From the NCBI RefSeq assembly GCF_000265075.1, contig NZ_AJYA01000037.1, positions 57-47,866 of the forward strand: a DNA stretch of 47,810 nt, read 5' to 3'. Below the pieces are notes generated by a model. The model did no database searches, was not told the origin of the DNA, and worked only from the letters and a program-made list of their open reading frames with translations. Origin of the DNA: Nitritalea halalkaliphila LW7. Its GTDB lineage: Bacteria; Bacteroidota; Bacteroidia; Cytophagales; Cyclobacteriaceae. Below are positions 1-9,331 of this stretch, one piece after another (the stretch's first letter is position 1; every line of letters starts with the position of its first letter). A program made the position numbers and the translations under genes.

Positions 1-940
1 CCAGCGGTGCCCAACTTGCAGAAGTTATCCCAGCTAAGGCATTTCTACGAGCAAGCCCCTCAAGCGTATTCGCAGGGTTTGTGGCAGCAAATCGTGAATA
101 AAAATTTCTATTCGCTTGTAGTCTATAATTGATAAACTCCTGAGAATTCATCATATCTAACTGACGAATAGGCTCCACAGATCCGATGTACGTGTTGAAG
201 TTGATCTTCGTCTTACCAGCCTTACCACGCTTGGTCGTGATGATCACCACACCATTAGCGGCCTGCGCACCGTAAATAGACGCCGCTGCATCCTTTAATA
301 CCTCGATAGACTCGATATCATTTGGGTTAATGGAAGCAAGTGGGTTCGTACTTACGTTAGAAGCTCTGTTCTCATCATTAAACTGTACACCGTCCACAAT
401 GTAAAGTGGATTATTACCTGCATTAATAGAGCCCTGACCACGAATACGCACACGAACGCCTGAACCTGGGATACCACTTGCATTCTGTACAAGTACACCC
501 GCAGCACGACCTTGTAGCGCGCGATCAAAAGACTGTAAAGGCAAGTTTTCAATCACCTCTCCACGAACCGAAGAAATAGAGCCCGTAATCTCACGCTTAG
601 TCTGTGGAAGATAACCTGTCACGATTACCTCATTAAGACCCGTAATTTCTGATAATAGAATCACGTCGATAATCGACTGATTTCCTACCGTTACCTCTTG
701 CTTCTTGTAGCCCACGAAGGAGAACTCTAACACATCGGAGTTAGCGTTCACGCGAATGGAGAACCTACCATCTGCATCGGTTACAGTACCGCGCGTAGAT
801 CCTTTTAATAGGATCGTGGCTCCGGGAACGGGAAACCCGTCATCGTCCGAAACCACCGTACCCGAAATTATGCGTTCTTGACCAAACGCCACCACGCTGG
901 TCAATAGGAGCATAAGCCCTAGGAGTAGAAATTTTCGCAT
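1..940 (-). CDS. SusC/RagA-type TonB-dependent outer membrane receptor, N-terminal part (cut by window edge)
   Basis: The first 313 codons of a TonB-linked nutrient receptor run off the left edge. The start at 940 gives a signal peptide (MRKFLLLGLMLLLTSVVAFG) ending near residue 21. Next comes a carboxypeptidase-regulatory-like (CNA-B-type) domain at about residues 23-105, with the usual VPGATILLKGS and FVGYKK segments. A TonB plug domain follows. The plug carries NPLYIVDGV and the family signature EVLKDAAASIYGAQAANG before VIITTKRG. SusC proteins pair with a SusD lipoprotein to import glycans or peptides across the outer membrane. SusD would lie further along the minus strand, outside the window, so the substrate is unknown. 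The family is certain; the specificity is not. Confidence 0.95.
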   Translation of the reverse strand, partial: MRKFLLLGLMLLLTSVVAFGQERIISGTVVSDDDGFPVPGATILLKGSTRGTVTDADGRFSIRVNANSDVLEFSFVGYKKQEVTVGNQSIIDVILLSEITGLNEVIVTGYLPQTKREITGSISSVRGEVIENLPLQSFDRALQGRAAGVLVQNASGIPGSGVRVRIRGQGSINAGNNPLYIVDGVQFNDENRASNVSTNPLASINPNDIESIEVLKDAAASIYGAQAANGVVIITTKRGKAGKTKINFNTYIGSVEPIRQLDMMNSQEFINYRLQANRNFYSRFAATNPANTLEGLARRNALAGITSASWAPL

Positions 941-961
941 AGTTTGATTATTTAGATAGTT

Positions 962-969
962 CAAACATA
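962..969 (-). promoter_or_regulatory. Promoter -7 element for susC
   Basis: On the minus strand this reads TATGTTTG, an exact match to the Bacteroidota -7 consensus TAnnTTTG, 21 bases before the susC start. I do not see a clear TTTG -33 element at 19-20 bases, so only the -7 half is supported. Confidence 0.5.
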
Positions 970-1863
970 CACTTTTCGATTTTCGTATCCATAGAAAATT
1001 ATGCTTTTGATTTTAATGGCAATATCTTATTTCCAGCGGTCTGAATAATAGGTGAAATTCGATGTAGCTACACGAAAAATGACCCTAACTATAGGTTTAA
1101 CTCACGAAATCAAGCAATTCAAGGCTCCCTAAGCACAATACAGCATGCTAAAACATAAAATTTCATCGGTAATAGCAGCTATTTTAAAAAATATCCTATT
1201 GAAAAGCTTGATAAAAATTATATTTTAGTGTATATTCTTAAAATATTTAAAGTACAAGACGCGCACATCGAAATCCTTTAAAAACACTTTCCATTAACCT
1301 CAAAGACTGAAACGCGCAGTGTCTTAAAGACTTGTATAGGACTTAGTAGCCGTAAAGAATAGGAGAAACCAATTTTAACCTCATATACAAAAATTTCTAG
1401 ATAAACCCCTTTTTCAGACACCTATTTTAACGAAAAAAGTTGATTTTTAAGAAAAATAGCTTCAAAAAAATCCGTAAACCAATAAAATCCACAGTACTAC
1501 ATAATTCTACCGGAATCGCCCCGAGCAGCTTCCCATACAAACCCCTATTTTATTAAAATTCTGTTTTTTGTCCTTAAGCCAAATTTTACACTTTTATGAC
1601 TTTTCCAATATTCGATAGCCCATTCACACCTCCTGAACCCCTGATTTATATTTTAAGAATGATTAACACGCAAATACCACAAGCGAACCAGCTGTCAGGA
1701 GGAAAAGAAATGCTGTTCACACCCAAAATTTCGCAACTGATTCAAAACAAATTTTTTTTTCTTATGCACACGTTTGCTTTCCGCTCCAAGCACAAACTCT
1801 CTTCCTAGTCCGCAAAAAAGCACGTATTTTAGCCCTATACATCCATCAAACCGAACATATACC
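970..1863. other. Long AT-rich intergenic region between divergent susC and GH97 genes
   Basis: About 890 bases without a convincing gene. The composition is strongly AT-rich, with many stops in all frames. The short ORFs here lack start context and homology that I can recognise. A weak -7-like TATTTTAG lies at about 1827-1834, shortly before the GH97 start. The length suits a divergent regulatory region, but I see no operator or riboswitch that I can name. Confidence 0.5.
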
Positions 1864-3981
1864 ATGCGAAACCTAAGTCTCGGAAGCCTTATACTGCTTC
1901 TCCTGCCCCTTTCCCTCTGGGCACAGGACACTTTGCGCCTTAGCGCACCCTCAGAAAACCTACAGGCCAGCTTCTACCTCGATACGCAGGGAAAACCCAG
2001 CTACTCCCTACAATATAAAGAAATCCCCGTCCTGCAGCCCAGCAGCCTCGGACTCGCACTGGTAGATGATGAAGACCTCTTAGCGGGTTTTCAACTCCTA
2101 AACCATACACATACCACAGAAGATAGCTACTGGGAGCCCGTCTGGGGAGAATATGCCCGCATTCGGAACCGCTACCAAGAACTACTCGTGGAGCTCGCGC
2201 AGCCAAACACCGGTCGAAAACTGAACATCCGCTTCCGCCTCTTCGATGAAGGGCTTGCTTTTCGCTATGAATTCCCAAAACAGGAGCAACTAACTTACTT
2301 TATCCTGCAGGAAGAGCATAGTCAGTTCCACCTAGCCGAAGACTATAAGGCGTTTTGGCTGCCAGGAGATTATGACACCAATGAATATCCCATCAGCAGC
2401 TCCCTGCTTTCGGAAATCCCGCAAGCCATGGAGGCCGCTACCATCCCGATCCATGCCCAAAGCCCCATCCGCAGCCAGCTCGCCGTCCAAACCCCACTTA
2501 TGCTAAAAGGGACCACGAATGGCCTTTACATCAATCTGCATGAGGCCGCTCTCATCGACTACCCGGCCATGCAGCTCAACTTGGACGCTGAAAACTTCCG
2601 CCTGGAGAGCCACTTGGTACCAGATGCGATCGGCAATAAGGGCTACCTGCAGACCCCAGCCCAAAGCCCCTGGCGCACCCTCATCGTGGCAGATGACGCA
2701 CGCCAGATTTTGGCCGCTAACCGCATGATCCTCAACTTAAACGAACCGCATGTACTGGAAGATGTCTCCTGGATCAAGCCAATGAAATACATCGGCATCT
2801 GGTGGGAGTATTTCGTGGCCGGAAAAAGCACCTGGGCCTACAGCGACACCACCAATGTGAAATTAAGCGATGACTTTAGCACCTTCCGCCCGAATGGACG
2901 CCACGGCGCCACAGCCGAAAATGTACGCCGACACGTGGATTTTGCGGCGGAGTACGGTTTCGATGCCGTGCTCGTAGAGGGCTGGAACATCGGCTGGGAA
3001 GACTGGTTCGGCAAGTGGAAAGAAGAAGTCTTCGATTTCGTCACCCCCTACCCGGATTTTGATGTGGAAGCACTAAATGCCTATGCCGCCTCTAAAGGGG
3101 TGAAACTCATGATGCACCATGAAACCTCCGGCGCGATCACCAACTATGAGCGCCGCCTGGATAGGGCCTTTGCCTTCATGGAAAAACATGGCTATAACTC
3201 CGTAAAAACCGGCTACGTGGGGAAATTAATCCCCCGCGGAGAGCATCATGACGGACAGCTCGCCGTTAATCATTTTATTCACGTAGCCCGGCGCGCTGCA
3301 GACTATAAAATTATGATCAACAGCCATGAAGCCACTCGCCCCACCGGTCTGCACCGCACCTACCCCAACTGGCTCGCTCAGGAATCGGCCCGCGGAACAG
3401 AGTTCGAAGCCTTCGGCGGACTAGCTCCGAACCATACGACCATCCTGCCCTTCACGCGCCTGATGGGGGGACCGATGGACTACACTCCGGGAATTTTTCA
3501 GACGGATCTTTCCTATTATGGAACGGGTAGCCAACAACTGGTACAAACCACCCTGGCGAAACAGTTGGCCTATTACGTCACCCTTTACAGCCCCCTGCAG
3601 ATGGCCGCCGACCTGCCTGAAAACTACTTGCGCTTCCCCGATGCTTTCCAGTTTATCCGGGACGTGGCTGTGGACTGGGAGGACACCTACATTTTAGAGG
3701 CGGAGCCAGGGGAGTACGTGAGCATTGGCCGGAAGGCCAAAGGGCAAGCCGCCTGGTTCATAGGTGCCATCACGAATGAAAATAGCCGCACGACCGTGCT
3801 GGATTTAGATTTTTTGCCCGAGGGCAAAACCTTCGAGGCCACCCTCTACGGAGACGCAGCAGATGCCTCTTGGGATAAAAACCCGCAAGCCTACGTCATC
3901 GAAACCCGCACGGTGCGTCGCGGAGACCGGCTGGAACACTACTTAGCACCCGGCGGCGGACTGGCCATTCATATCCGCTAA
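1864..3981 (+). CDS. Glycoside hydrolase family 97 enzyme (SusB-like alpha-glucoside hydrolase), secreted
   Basis: A 705-residue protein. The start at 1864 is chosen because it begins a clean signal peptide (MRNLSLGSLILLLLPLSLWA); an upstream in-frame ATG would add 30 unlikely residues. It has an N-terminal beta-sandwich (about 22-300), a catalytic barrel (about 300-590) and a C-terminal beta domain, the normal GH97 layout. Candidate catalytic and calcium glutamates are E420 (HHE), E489 (NSHE), E507 (QES) and E513 (GTE). Their spacings of 69, 18 and 24 match E439/E508/E526/E532 of Bacteroides SusB. That is the inverting type, which cleaves alpha-glucosidic bonds; retaining GH97 galactosidases lack the first glutamate. 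It is probably periplasmic and is divergent from susC, so it may feed on the same glycan. Confidence 0.93.
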   Translation: MRNLSLGSLILLLLPLSLWAQDTLRLSAPSENLQASFYLDTQGKPSYSLQYKEIPVLQPSSLGLALVDDEDLLAGFQLLNHTHTTEDSYWEPVWGEYARIRNRYQELLVELAQPNTGRKLNIRFRLFDEGLAFRYEFPKQEQLTYFILQEEHSQFHLAEDYKAFWLPGDYDTNEYPISSSLLSEIPQAMEAATIPIHAQSPIRSQLAVQTPLMLKGTTNGLYINLHEAALIDYPAMQLNLDAENFRLESHLVPDAIGNKGYLQTPAQSPWRTLIVADDARQILAANRMILNLNEPHVLEDVSWIKPMKYIGIWWEYFVAGKSTWAYSDTTNVKLSDDFSTFRPNGRHGATAENVRRHVDFAAEYGFDAVLVEGWNIGWEDWFGKWKEEVFDFVTPYPDFDVEALNAYAASKGVKLMMHHETSGAITNYERRLDRAFAFMEKHGYNSVKTGYVGKLIPRGEHHDGQLAVNHFIHVARRAADYKIMINSHEATRPTGLHRTYPNWLAQESARGTEFEAFGGLAPNHTTILPFTRLMGGPMDYTPGIFQTDLSYYGTGSQQLVQTTLAKQLAYYVTLYSPLQMAADLPENYLRFPDAFQFIRDVAVDWEDTYILEAEPGEYVSIGRKAKGQAAWFIGAITNENSRTTVLDLDFLPEGKTFEATLYGDAADASWDKNPQAYVIETRTVRRGDRLEHYLAPGGGLAIHIR

Positions 3982-4898
3982 GGCGTCCCGAACCAGTACA
4001 CCCAGTCCACCTCTTCCTCCACCCGAGCGGAGAGCGCCGGACTGAAAACAGGAAAAAAATTCAAGCCTGTAAGGGCCTCCACCTCCCGAATGGGGCGAGC
4101 GAACTGACGTATATCGCCAGTGCCCGCCGCATTCGGGAGAATAAATGCCAGCCCCTGCCCTCCCGTCACATCGGGCCGGTAGAGCACCTTGTAAAAAGCC
4201 TCCGGAACAGCTAGCTCACTCGCCCCCAAGCGTGGGCGATCACTTCCCAAAACAGGGCCTGTCAGCACCCAAATGGAATCTTTTTCGACCGTAATCGTGC
4301 GTACCCAGTCTTCCAGACGCTTCCATATCCCCCGGTTGAAGGCAGGCACCTGAGGGGAGACATTCGTCAGGAAAAAACTTTCGTACATGCACTGCTCCGC
4401 ATAGCTCATATCTGCCGCAGGTGCTAAATGCCCGCGATCAAAACCCGTCCCCCGATAGTCGGCATCACGTGGACTCAGATCCCGAATGCGGGGCTCCATC
4501 CGAAAATTACCTTTGCGCTCCACGCCATCCCCGAGCCGCTCCCGACTGAGCAGATACTGCACCCACTTGGCATTCCGACTAAGAGAATCGAAAGCGATCA
4601 GGAAACAGTCGTAGGTCAGTAAAAAGCGGTCCGGACGCACCTCCGGTGCAAAGGTGGCATAAAACTCTGGCAAAAAGGGACGGTCTAAGGGAACAAAAAG
4701 CGTCTCCAGCTCCTCAGCCGGGGAAACACTACTGACCGCCACAGGGGGAGCCTGCCGCCCCGCTCCATCAGCTACTGGCCGAGTAACGGCACAACTGACC
4801 CATACCCATAAACAAGCGCAGTAGCCCAGAAACCGCCAGGTACCTGAGTAAAACGAAAAGCGCAGAAAGAGAAAAACGCGTGTGAAAAACCGTTGCAT
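3978..4898 (-). CDS. DNA/RNA non-specific endonuclease (NUC1 family), exported
   Basis: A 306-residue protein with a hydrophobic N-terminus that contains a weak lipobox (WVSC, Cys about 36), so it is exported and perhaps lipid-anchored. The nuclease domain spans about 80-300. The beta-beta-alpha metal catalytic motif DRGH at 154-157 (catalytic His157) is followed by the metal-binding Asn region TNVSPQVPAFNRGIW. This family cuts single- and double-stranded DNA and RNA with Mg2+. The stop codon overlaps the convergent GH97 stop by four bases. A function in nutrient or phosphate scavenging is an inference from export. Other NUC1 proteins are toxins with partner inhibitors, and I see no inhibitor gene next to this one. 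Confidence 0.9.
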   Translation of the reverse strand: MQRFFTRVFLFLRFSFYSGTWRFLGYCACLWVWVSCAVTRPVADGAGRQAPPVAVSSVSPAEELETLFVPLDRPFLPEFYATFAPEVRPDRFLLTYDCFLIAFDSLSRNAKWVQYLLSRERLGDGVERKGNFRMEPRIRDLSPRDADYRGTGFDRGHLAPAADMSYAEQCMYESFFLTNVSPQVPAFNRGIWKRLEDWVRTITVEKDSIWVLTGPVLGSDRPRLGASELAVPEAFYKVLYRPDVTGGQGLAFILPNAAGTGDIRQFARPIREVEALTGLNFFPVFSPALSARVEEEVDWVYWFGTP

Positions 4899-4956
4899 AA
4901 GTAGAGAGAACAGGGGTAAAAACAGAGAAGAAGAGTAGAAACCTCAAAAAGGAATC

Positions 4957-4983
4957 AAAAAAACCGACTCTGGAATGAGCCGG
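4957..4983 (-). terminator. Rho-independent terminator after the PfkB kinase gene
   Basis: On the minus strand a 7-bp stem (CCGGCTC / GAGTCGG, one G-U pair) with a six-base loop is followed by seven T residues. It lies 20 bases past the kinase stop codon. Confidence 0.8.
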
Positions 4984-5002
4984 CTTTATGTGTTACGTAC
5001 AG

Positions 5003-6000
5003 TTAAGGATGTAAGCGTCCTAAAATTTCTTTGGCCTCATGCCATTTCAAGCGGGGACCGAACTGACTGACGATTTTGCTGCTGGCCATCGAAGCCAGCT
5101 TGCCGCTGGAAGCATAGCTATGCCCATTCGTGATACCATATAAAAAGGCGCCGGCAAACATATCCCCTGCACCATTACTGTCGATGGCGGTGGTGGCATA
5201 AGGTTCGATATCGATAAAGGTATCGCCGTCGAAAATGGTAGCGCCATTTTTTCCCTGTGTGATCACAAAGTGCTTGGCGACCTTTTTAAGCTCTTCGCGG
5301 GCTTCCTTTAAGGTAGCTGCCCCTGTAAACAGCAGCGCCTCCTCCTCATTAGCGAAAAGTAAATCCACCGAAGCGCCGATTACCTCTTCGAAAACCGGCT
5401 TGAAATACTTCACCATCGCAGGATCCGAAAAGGTTAGCGCACCTTCGTGCCTGCAGCCTCAGCCACACGCTTGGCATGCAGCATGGCTTCTTTACCGTTA
5501 GGAGAGGTAACCAGATAGCCCTCCATGTACAAGTATTTCGCATCTTTTATCGCCGCCTCACTCACATCTGATACGCTATAATCCTGGGTGATACCTAAAA
5601 AAGTGTTCATCGTACGCTCCGCATCCGGCGTTACCATCACCAGACACTTGCCTGTGATACCCTTTTCCAGCTGCTGCACATTTAAATTATGATCCACCCC
5701 ACTTTCTTTCATGTCCTCCACGAAAAAGCGACCCAGCGCATCATCAGCCACCTTACAGGAGTAAAAAGAGCGGCCACCGAACTGACTCACCGCGATGACC
5801 GAGTTAGCGGCCGAGCCCCCACACTGTTTTTTTGCCTCCTCCGTGTTAATCACCTGCATCAGTGCGTTTTGGCGCTCCTCATCTACCAGTGTCATCATCC
5901 CTTTCTCCACCTGATTATCGAGAAAAAACTGCTCCTGAACCGTAAACTCGATGTCCACGAGCGCATTTCCGATCCCTGCTACATCATATTTCTTTGCCAT
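5003..6000 (-). CDS. PfkB-family sugar/nucleoside kinase, adenosine-kinase-like (single-base frameshift)
   Basis: A ribokinase-family protein of about 332 residues. The N-terminal part (6000 to about 5440) begins MAKKYDVAGIGNALVDIEF and carries the substrate-binding GGSAANS motif near residue 61. The C-terminal part carries the anion-hole and catalytic motif DSNGAGDMFAGAFLYG. The frame breaks at about 5438-5443, where one C (plus strand) seems to be missing; restoring it joins TKV to ALTFSDPAMV without loss. The family phosphorylates adenosine or related sugars with ATP. Adenosine kinase is the commonest assignment for Bacteroidota proteins of this shape, but substrate is not provable here. 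A terminator follows, and the GNAT-like gene lies 56 bases upstream on the same strand, so the two may be co-transcribed. Confidence 0.85.
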
Positions 6001-6056
6001 ATTTCGCTTATTTCGTTTCAGGGCGCAAGTTACAACATCCCCCCCGAAAATCCTTC

Positions 6057-7216
6057 TTAATCGAAAATCGGGTGGCGCTCGAAAGGCTTCGTCCGATCGA
6101 AGAGGTACCGATAGGTATGGTGCGTCTTGTAAATTTCCGCATTCAACTGCTCACATACGCGCATCATCTTGGGGTTAAAGTCACCGATCCAGTTCATTTC
6201 GATCGTCTTATACGGGAAAGAAGCCTTCCCTGACATCTCATCATAGGCCATAATCATGGCACTTTCCACCCCCTGCCCTTGAAATTCGGGCACCACACCG
6301 AAGACCAAGCCCAGCATCTTGTTGGGTGGATTCATCCACTTGTTCCATAGGAATTTCAACTTCCCGATCAGGTCCATCTTCCCATCGACATACTTGAAAA
6401 TTTGATTGATTTCGGGAATATTAATAAAAAAACTCACCGGCTCCCCCTGATGAAAACCGAAAAAGATAAGGCGTTCATCTAAAATCGGTTGCATCTTCTT
6501 AAACATCAAGCTGGTCTCTTTTAGCGTAAGCGACTTGCCCATGTGCCGTGCCCAGGCCTTATTATAGACCTCCATAAAGTAGGTAGGGGCCTTTTCTTTC
6601 AGCTCCCTCCCTTTTAAATAGCGAAACTGAAAGGCGGTATTTCCACGAATTTTATTAGCGCGCTCCACCATCTTAGGGTCGAAGCCCACACCCTGAACGG
6701 GACGCATGTAGGTGAATTGCTTGAAATAGATTTGGAAGCCATAGGCTTCAAAGAACTCTTGATAGTAAGGGAAATTCCAAGGCATGTTATAATTAGGCGG
6801 GGAAAAGCCTTTACCAGCAAGCCCCACCACTTATCGCGCTCCCCGAAGTTCACAGGGCCATCCATGGCCTCCATCCCCTCCGCTTCGAGCCAGTCCTTCG
6901 CCGTATCCAGCAGCAGGAAGGCCGCTTTTTGGTCTTGGATGCACTCAAAAAATCCGACACCTCCTGTGGGCTGCTTTTCCTTCCACTTGGGATGTACAAA
7001 GGCCGCGATACGTCCGATGTACCGATCTCCTTCGCGCAGCAACCAGCGCCGCGCCTTGCCACCCTGCTTAAAAAGCTTATTTACTTCGGGATTAAAAATC
7101 CCATCGATATCTTTATCCAGCGGACGAATCCAGTTCTTTTCCTCCTGGTATAAATCCACTGCCACCTGTAAAAAGGCCTTTTTATCGGCCTCCGTCTGCA
7201 CCTCCTGAAGTATCAT
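6057..7216 (-). CDS. GNAT-superfamily-like conserved protein (single-base frameshift)
   Basis: About 386 residues once a frameshift is repaired. The N-terminal segment starts MILQEVQTEADKKAFLQVAV and includes NWIRPLDKDIDGIF and MDGPVNFGERDKWWGLLVK. The remainder continues as GFSPPNYNMPWNFPYYQEFF. One base is missing at about 6808-6809, a CC that should be CCC. The C-terminal half (VVPEFQGQGVESAMIMAYDEM, then EMNWIGDFNPKMMRVCEQLN) resembles the acetyl-CoA-binding core of N-acyltransferases. I recognise it as a conserved Bacteroidota protein of unknown substrate; acyl transfer is inferred from the fold only. It sits just upstream of the PfkB kinase on the same strand. Confidence 0.7.
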
Positions 7217-7751
7217 GCCTTAATTTTTGGACTAAAGTAAGCAGATATTTGGAAATGACCTATCGCTTTAGCCTTAGCCAAGCTCTTTTGTCCGCTCCCG
7301 CTCCATTGGGCGCGGTTTCCGGAACAGCCTCTTCACCGACCAAAATTGGCAAATCAAATACAAGCGCACTTTGTTGCGCAGCGAGCTGCAAGGCGCCAGT
7401 AAGGGGCGGGCGGACTGCTGCTTGGAACTCATCTCATTTGTCATATCATTACAGTAAACACCCAGAGGACGAAGCACATGCCACAGATGTGAGGCCACTC
7501 CAGGGGTAAGCATACACAATGGGTTAAATTCTGTTAATTTCGCAACAGAAACCGGGTTTATCTAGGCGTATTTTAGGGCGTCAGCAAGCGAAAAATTGGG
7601 CTTAAAACCCACATAAAAGGTGGGTTATTTTTCACTTACTCCACACAATATACGCCCAATATCCTAAAAAACAAATACCCTGCTGAAAAACGACTCATAA
7701 CCAGTCAGAAAGAAAAGATTCCATCAGCCATTCATCCCGACTTTCTTCTAT
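7217..7751. other. Intergenic region with one hairpin and no supported gene
   Basis: More than 500 bases without a convincing gene. A GC-richer block at about 7255-7515 has an 81-codon open frame on the minus strand, but its basic, cysteine-scattered composition matches nothing that I know. At 7606-7626 there is a perfect inverted repeat, AACCCAC / GTGGGTT with a 7-base loop, followed on the plus strand by ATTTTT. It looks like a terminator, although no plus-strand gene precedes it. Confidence 0.4.
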
Positions 7752-7782
7752 TTTGATTTATGGATTTTGGCATTTAACTTGC
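7752..7782 (+). promoter_or_regulatory. Probable promoter of rlpA
   Basis: TTTG at 7752-7755, a 19-base spacer, then TAACTTGC at 7775-7782, a partial match to TAnnTTTG. It ends seven bases before the rlpA start, which is very close, so confidence is limited. Confidence 0.4.
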
Positions 7783-7789
7783 TATCGCC

Positions 7790-8308
7790 ATGAAGATGAA
7801 AAAAATCGCTTTATTTCTTTTTCTGCTTTGTTTTAGCCCTTTTTTGCGGCCTGCCGCGGCGCTAAACGATCCAGGCACCCCCCTGCCTGCACATGCCTTT
7901 AAAATTCAGGAAGGCACTGCCAGTTTCTATGCGAAAAAATTCCATCTGAAAAAAACTGCCAGCGGAGAAGTGTATGATATGCATGGCTTTACGGCCGCAC
8001 ACAAGTTTCTGCCCTTTGGCACGGAAGTGCTCGTGCTTAATCCCGCGAATGGACAGCAGGTTCGGGTCACCATTAATGACCGCCTACCCCGAAAAAGCGC
8101 CCATAGCATCGACCTCTCGCGCGCGGCAGCCGAGGCACTCGACATGGTACGTGATGGGGTAATTTCCGTAGAAATCCGCGTCCCCGGTAACCGAGAAATG
8201 CAATTTTTAGAAGCCCTCTTCGGCGAAGACCGCCCCGAGGAACTGCGCATTCGCGTCTATGAACAGGCGATCAGCATTCAGCGCCCCTCGCTTATAAATA
8301 AAAACTAA
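7790..8308 (+). CDS. rlpA: RlpA-like double-psi beta-barrel protein
   Basis: A 172-residue exported protein. It has a signal peptide (MKMKKIALFLFLLCFSPF...) and then a double-psi beta-barrel domain at about 43-130 with the family landmarks GTASFYAKKF, FLPFGTEVLV, VRVTINDRLP and IDLSRAAAEAL. RlpA proteins bind or cleave denuded peptidoglycan strands. No SPOR domain is present, which is common in Bacteroidota members. A second in-frame ATG two codons later is an equally possible start. The 3' end overlaps the convergent barrel-protein gene by 17 bases. Confidence 0.88.
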   Translation: MKMKKIALFLFLLCFSPFLRPAAALNDPGTPLPAHAFKIQEGTASFYAKKFHLKKTASGEVYDMHGFTAAHKFLPFGTEVLVLNPANGQQVRVTINDRLPRKSAHSIDLSRAAAEALDMVRDGVISVEIRVPGNREMQFLEALFGEDRPEELRIRVYEQAISIQRPSLINKN

Positions 8309-9068
8309 GCGCCACCGTCGGCACGAAGAGCTGTAGCGCGCTTCTTCGTGTATTAAAATCGAAAATACCATTCCGCTCTCCATCCGGATCAGGCAAAAAA
8401 AGCACATCGCCGCGCCGTAAAAAATCCGTCCGCGCCGTGTTCTGGTAGAGCAGCTTCACCTCGATATTGCCGATGCTCGGATCCTTAAACGGAATCATCA
8501 GCCCGCCGCCCCCTTGGAAAGCCTGCGTCCAGGTGCCGAAATCCCGCTGTCGCTCGAAAGGCTCGTCGAAAGCCGTCTCCCGAATCGCATAGGAAGAAGC
8601 GATCCGAATAAAGCCCGCCTGCACCTCCACGAAAGGAAATACCTTGCCATACACCTGCGGAAAGAAGCGAAACACGCCCATGTAATTCCAGGTATAGTTT
8701 AAGCGGCGGAGCCGCAAATCCTCCAGCTGATTCAAAAACAAATCATTTCGCTCTTCTAATTTGCTGCCATACAGGCTGTAGCCGATGCGCACACCCAGCT
8801 CTAAGGGCAACTCAGGCAGCTGGTACAAGAACCCCACGCTAAGCTCAGGCATCACCAAGCCAGGAGCCTCCCGCTGCAGCTCTCCCGTCGCGAACCCAAC
8901 ACGCGACTCCACCTGCACCAAAAAATCCTGCGCCAAAAGCGGGCGAAGTCCACCGATGAAGAGACCTACTAAAAGCAAGGACGTAAAACCGAATACCCGA
9001 CGTGGTAGTAGCGAGCTGCTTCCGCTTAGAATAACTTTTTTCAGCATAAAACGAGTGACGAAAGGCAT
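8292..9068 (-). CDS. Predicted outer-membrane beta-barrel protein of unknown function
   Basis: Up to 258 residues. The start at 9068 gives a long N-terminus; an internal start at 9047 (MLKKVILSG) is a plausible alternative. A hydrophobic signal segment (FGFTSLLLVGLFIGGL) ends near LLAQ. The mature part has alternating strands such as LELGVRIGYSLYG and YTWNYMGVFRFFP, and ends in aromatic residues (PTVALSFYL), as outer-membrane barrels do. I recognise no named family. It overlaps the end of rlpA on the opposite strand. Confidence 0.65.
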   Translation of the reverse strand: MPFVTRFMLKKVILSGSSSLLPRRVFGFTSLLLVGLFIGGLRPLLAQDFLVQVESRVGFATGELQREAPGLVMPELSVGFLYQLPELPLELGVRIGYSLYGSKLEERNDLFLNQLEDLRLRRLNYTWNYMGVFRFFPQVYGKVFPFVEVQAGFIRIASSYAIRETAFDEPFERQRDFGTWTQAFQGGGGLMIPFKDPSIGNIEVKLLYQNTARTDFLRRGDVLFLPDPDGERNGIFDFNTRRSALQLFVPTVALSFYL

Positions 9069-9166
9069 GATTGAACCGGCAGTTAAAAGGGTTTGGAAAA
9101 GATGGAGAATGAGGATTTCCCACTAACAAATTTAGTTTTCTCCTTCACTTTTTAAAAGAAAAGGAT

Positions 9167-9198
9167 AAAAAAAAAGGAAGCCGCATGACACAGCTTCC
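9167..9198 (-). terminator. Rho-independent terminator downstream of the E1 gene
   Basis: On the minus strand a perfect 6-bp stem GGAAGC / GCTTCC with an 11-base loop is followed by nine T residues. It lies about 130 bases past the E1 stop. Confidence 0.75.
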
Positions 9199-9209
9199 CA
9201 AGAATAGTT

Positions 9210-9229
9210 GGTTTAGTAATTTCTAAACC
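9210..9229. other. Perfect small hairpin in the E1 3' region
   Basis: GGTTTAG / CTAAACC with a 6-base loop and no T-tract beside it. A second inverted pair, GGCAG / CTGCC, lies at about 9272-9292. Both are in the 3' untranslated stretch between the E1 stop and its terminator. The function is unknown; they may protect mRNA ends. Confidence 0.4.
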
Positions 9230-9331
9230 TTAAACAATATTTATGCCAAAACACACATGTTCTGTCTTCTTGGCAGTCTCAGTAAGGCTGCCCAGCTGAT
9301 TACCTGTTGCCCCTATAGCCAAACACCTGCC

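Noticed and set aside
1774..1863. Upstream start for the GH97 gene
   Set aside because: It would place 30 polar residues before a perfect signal peptide.
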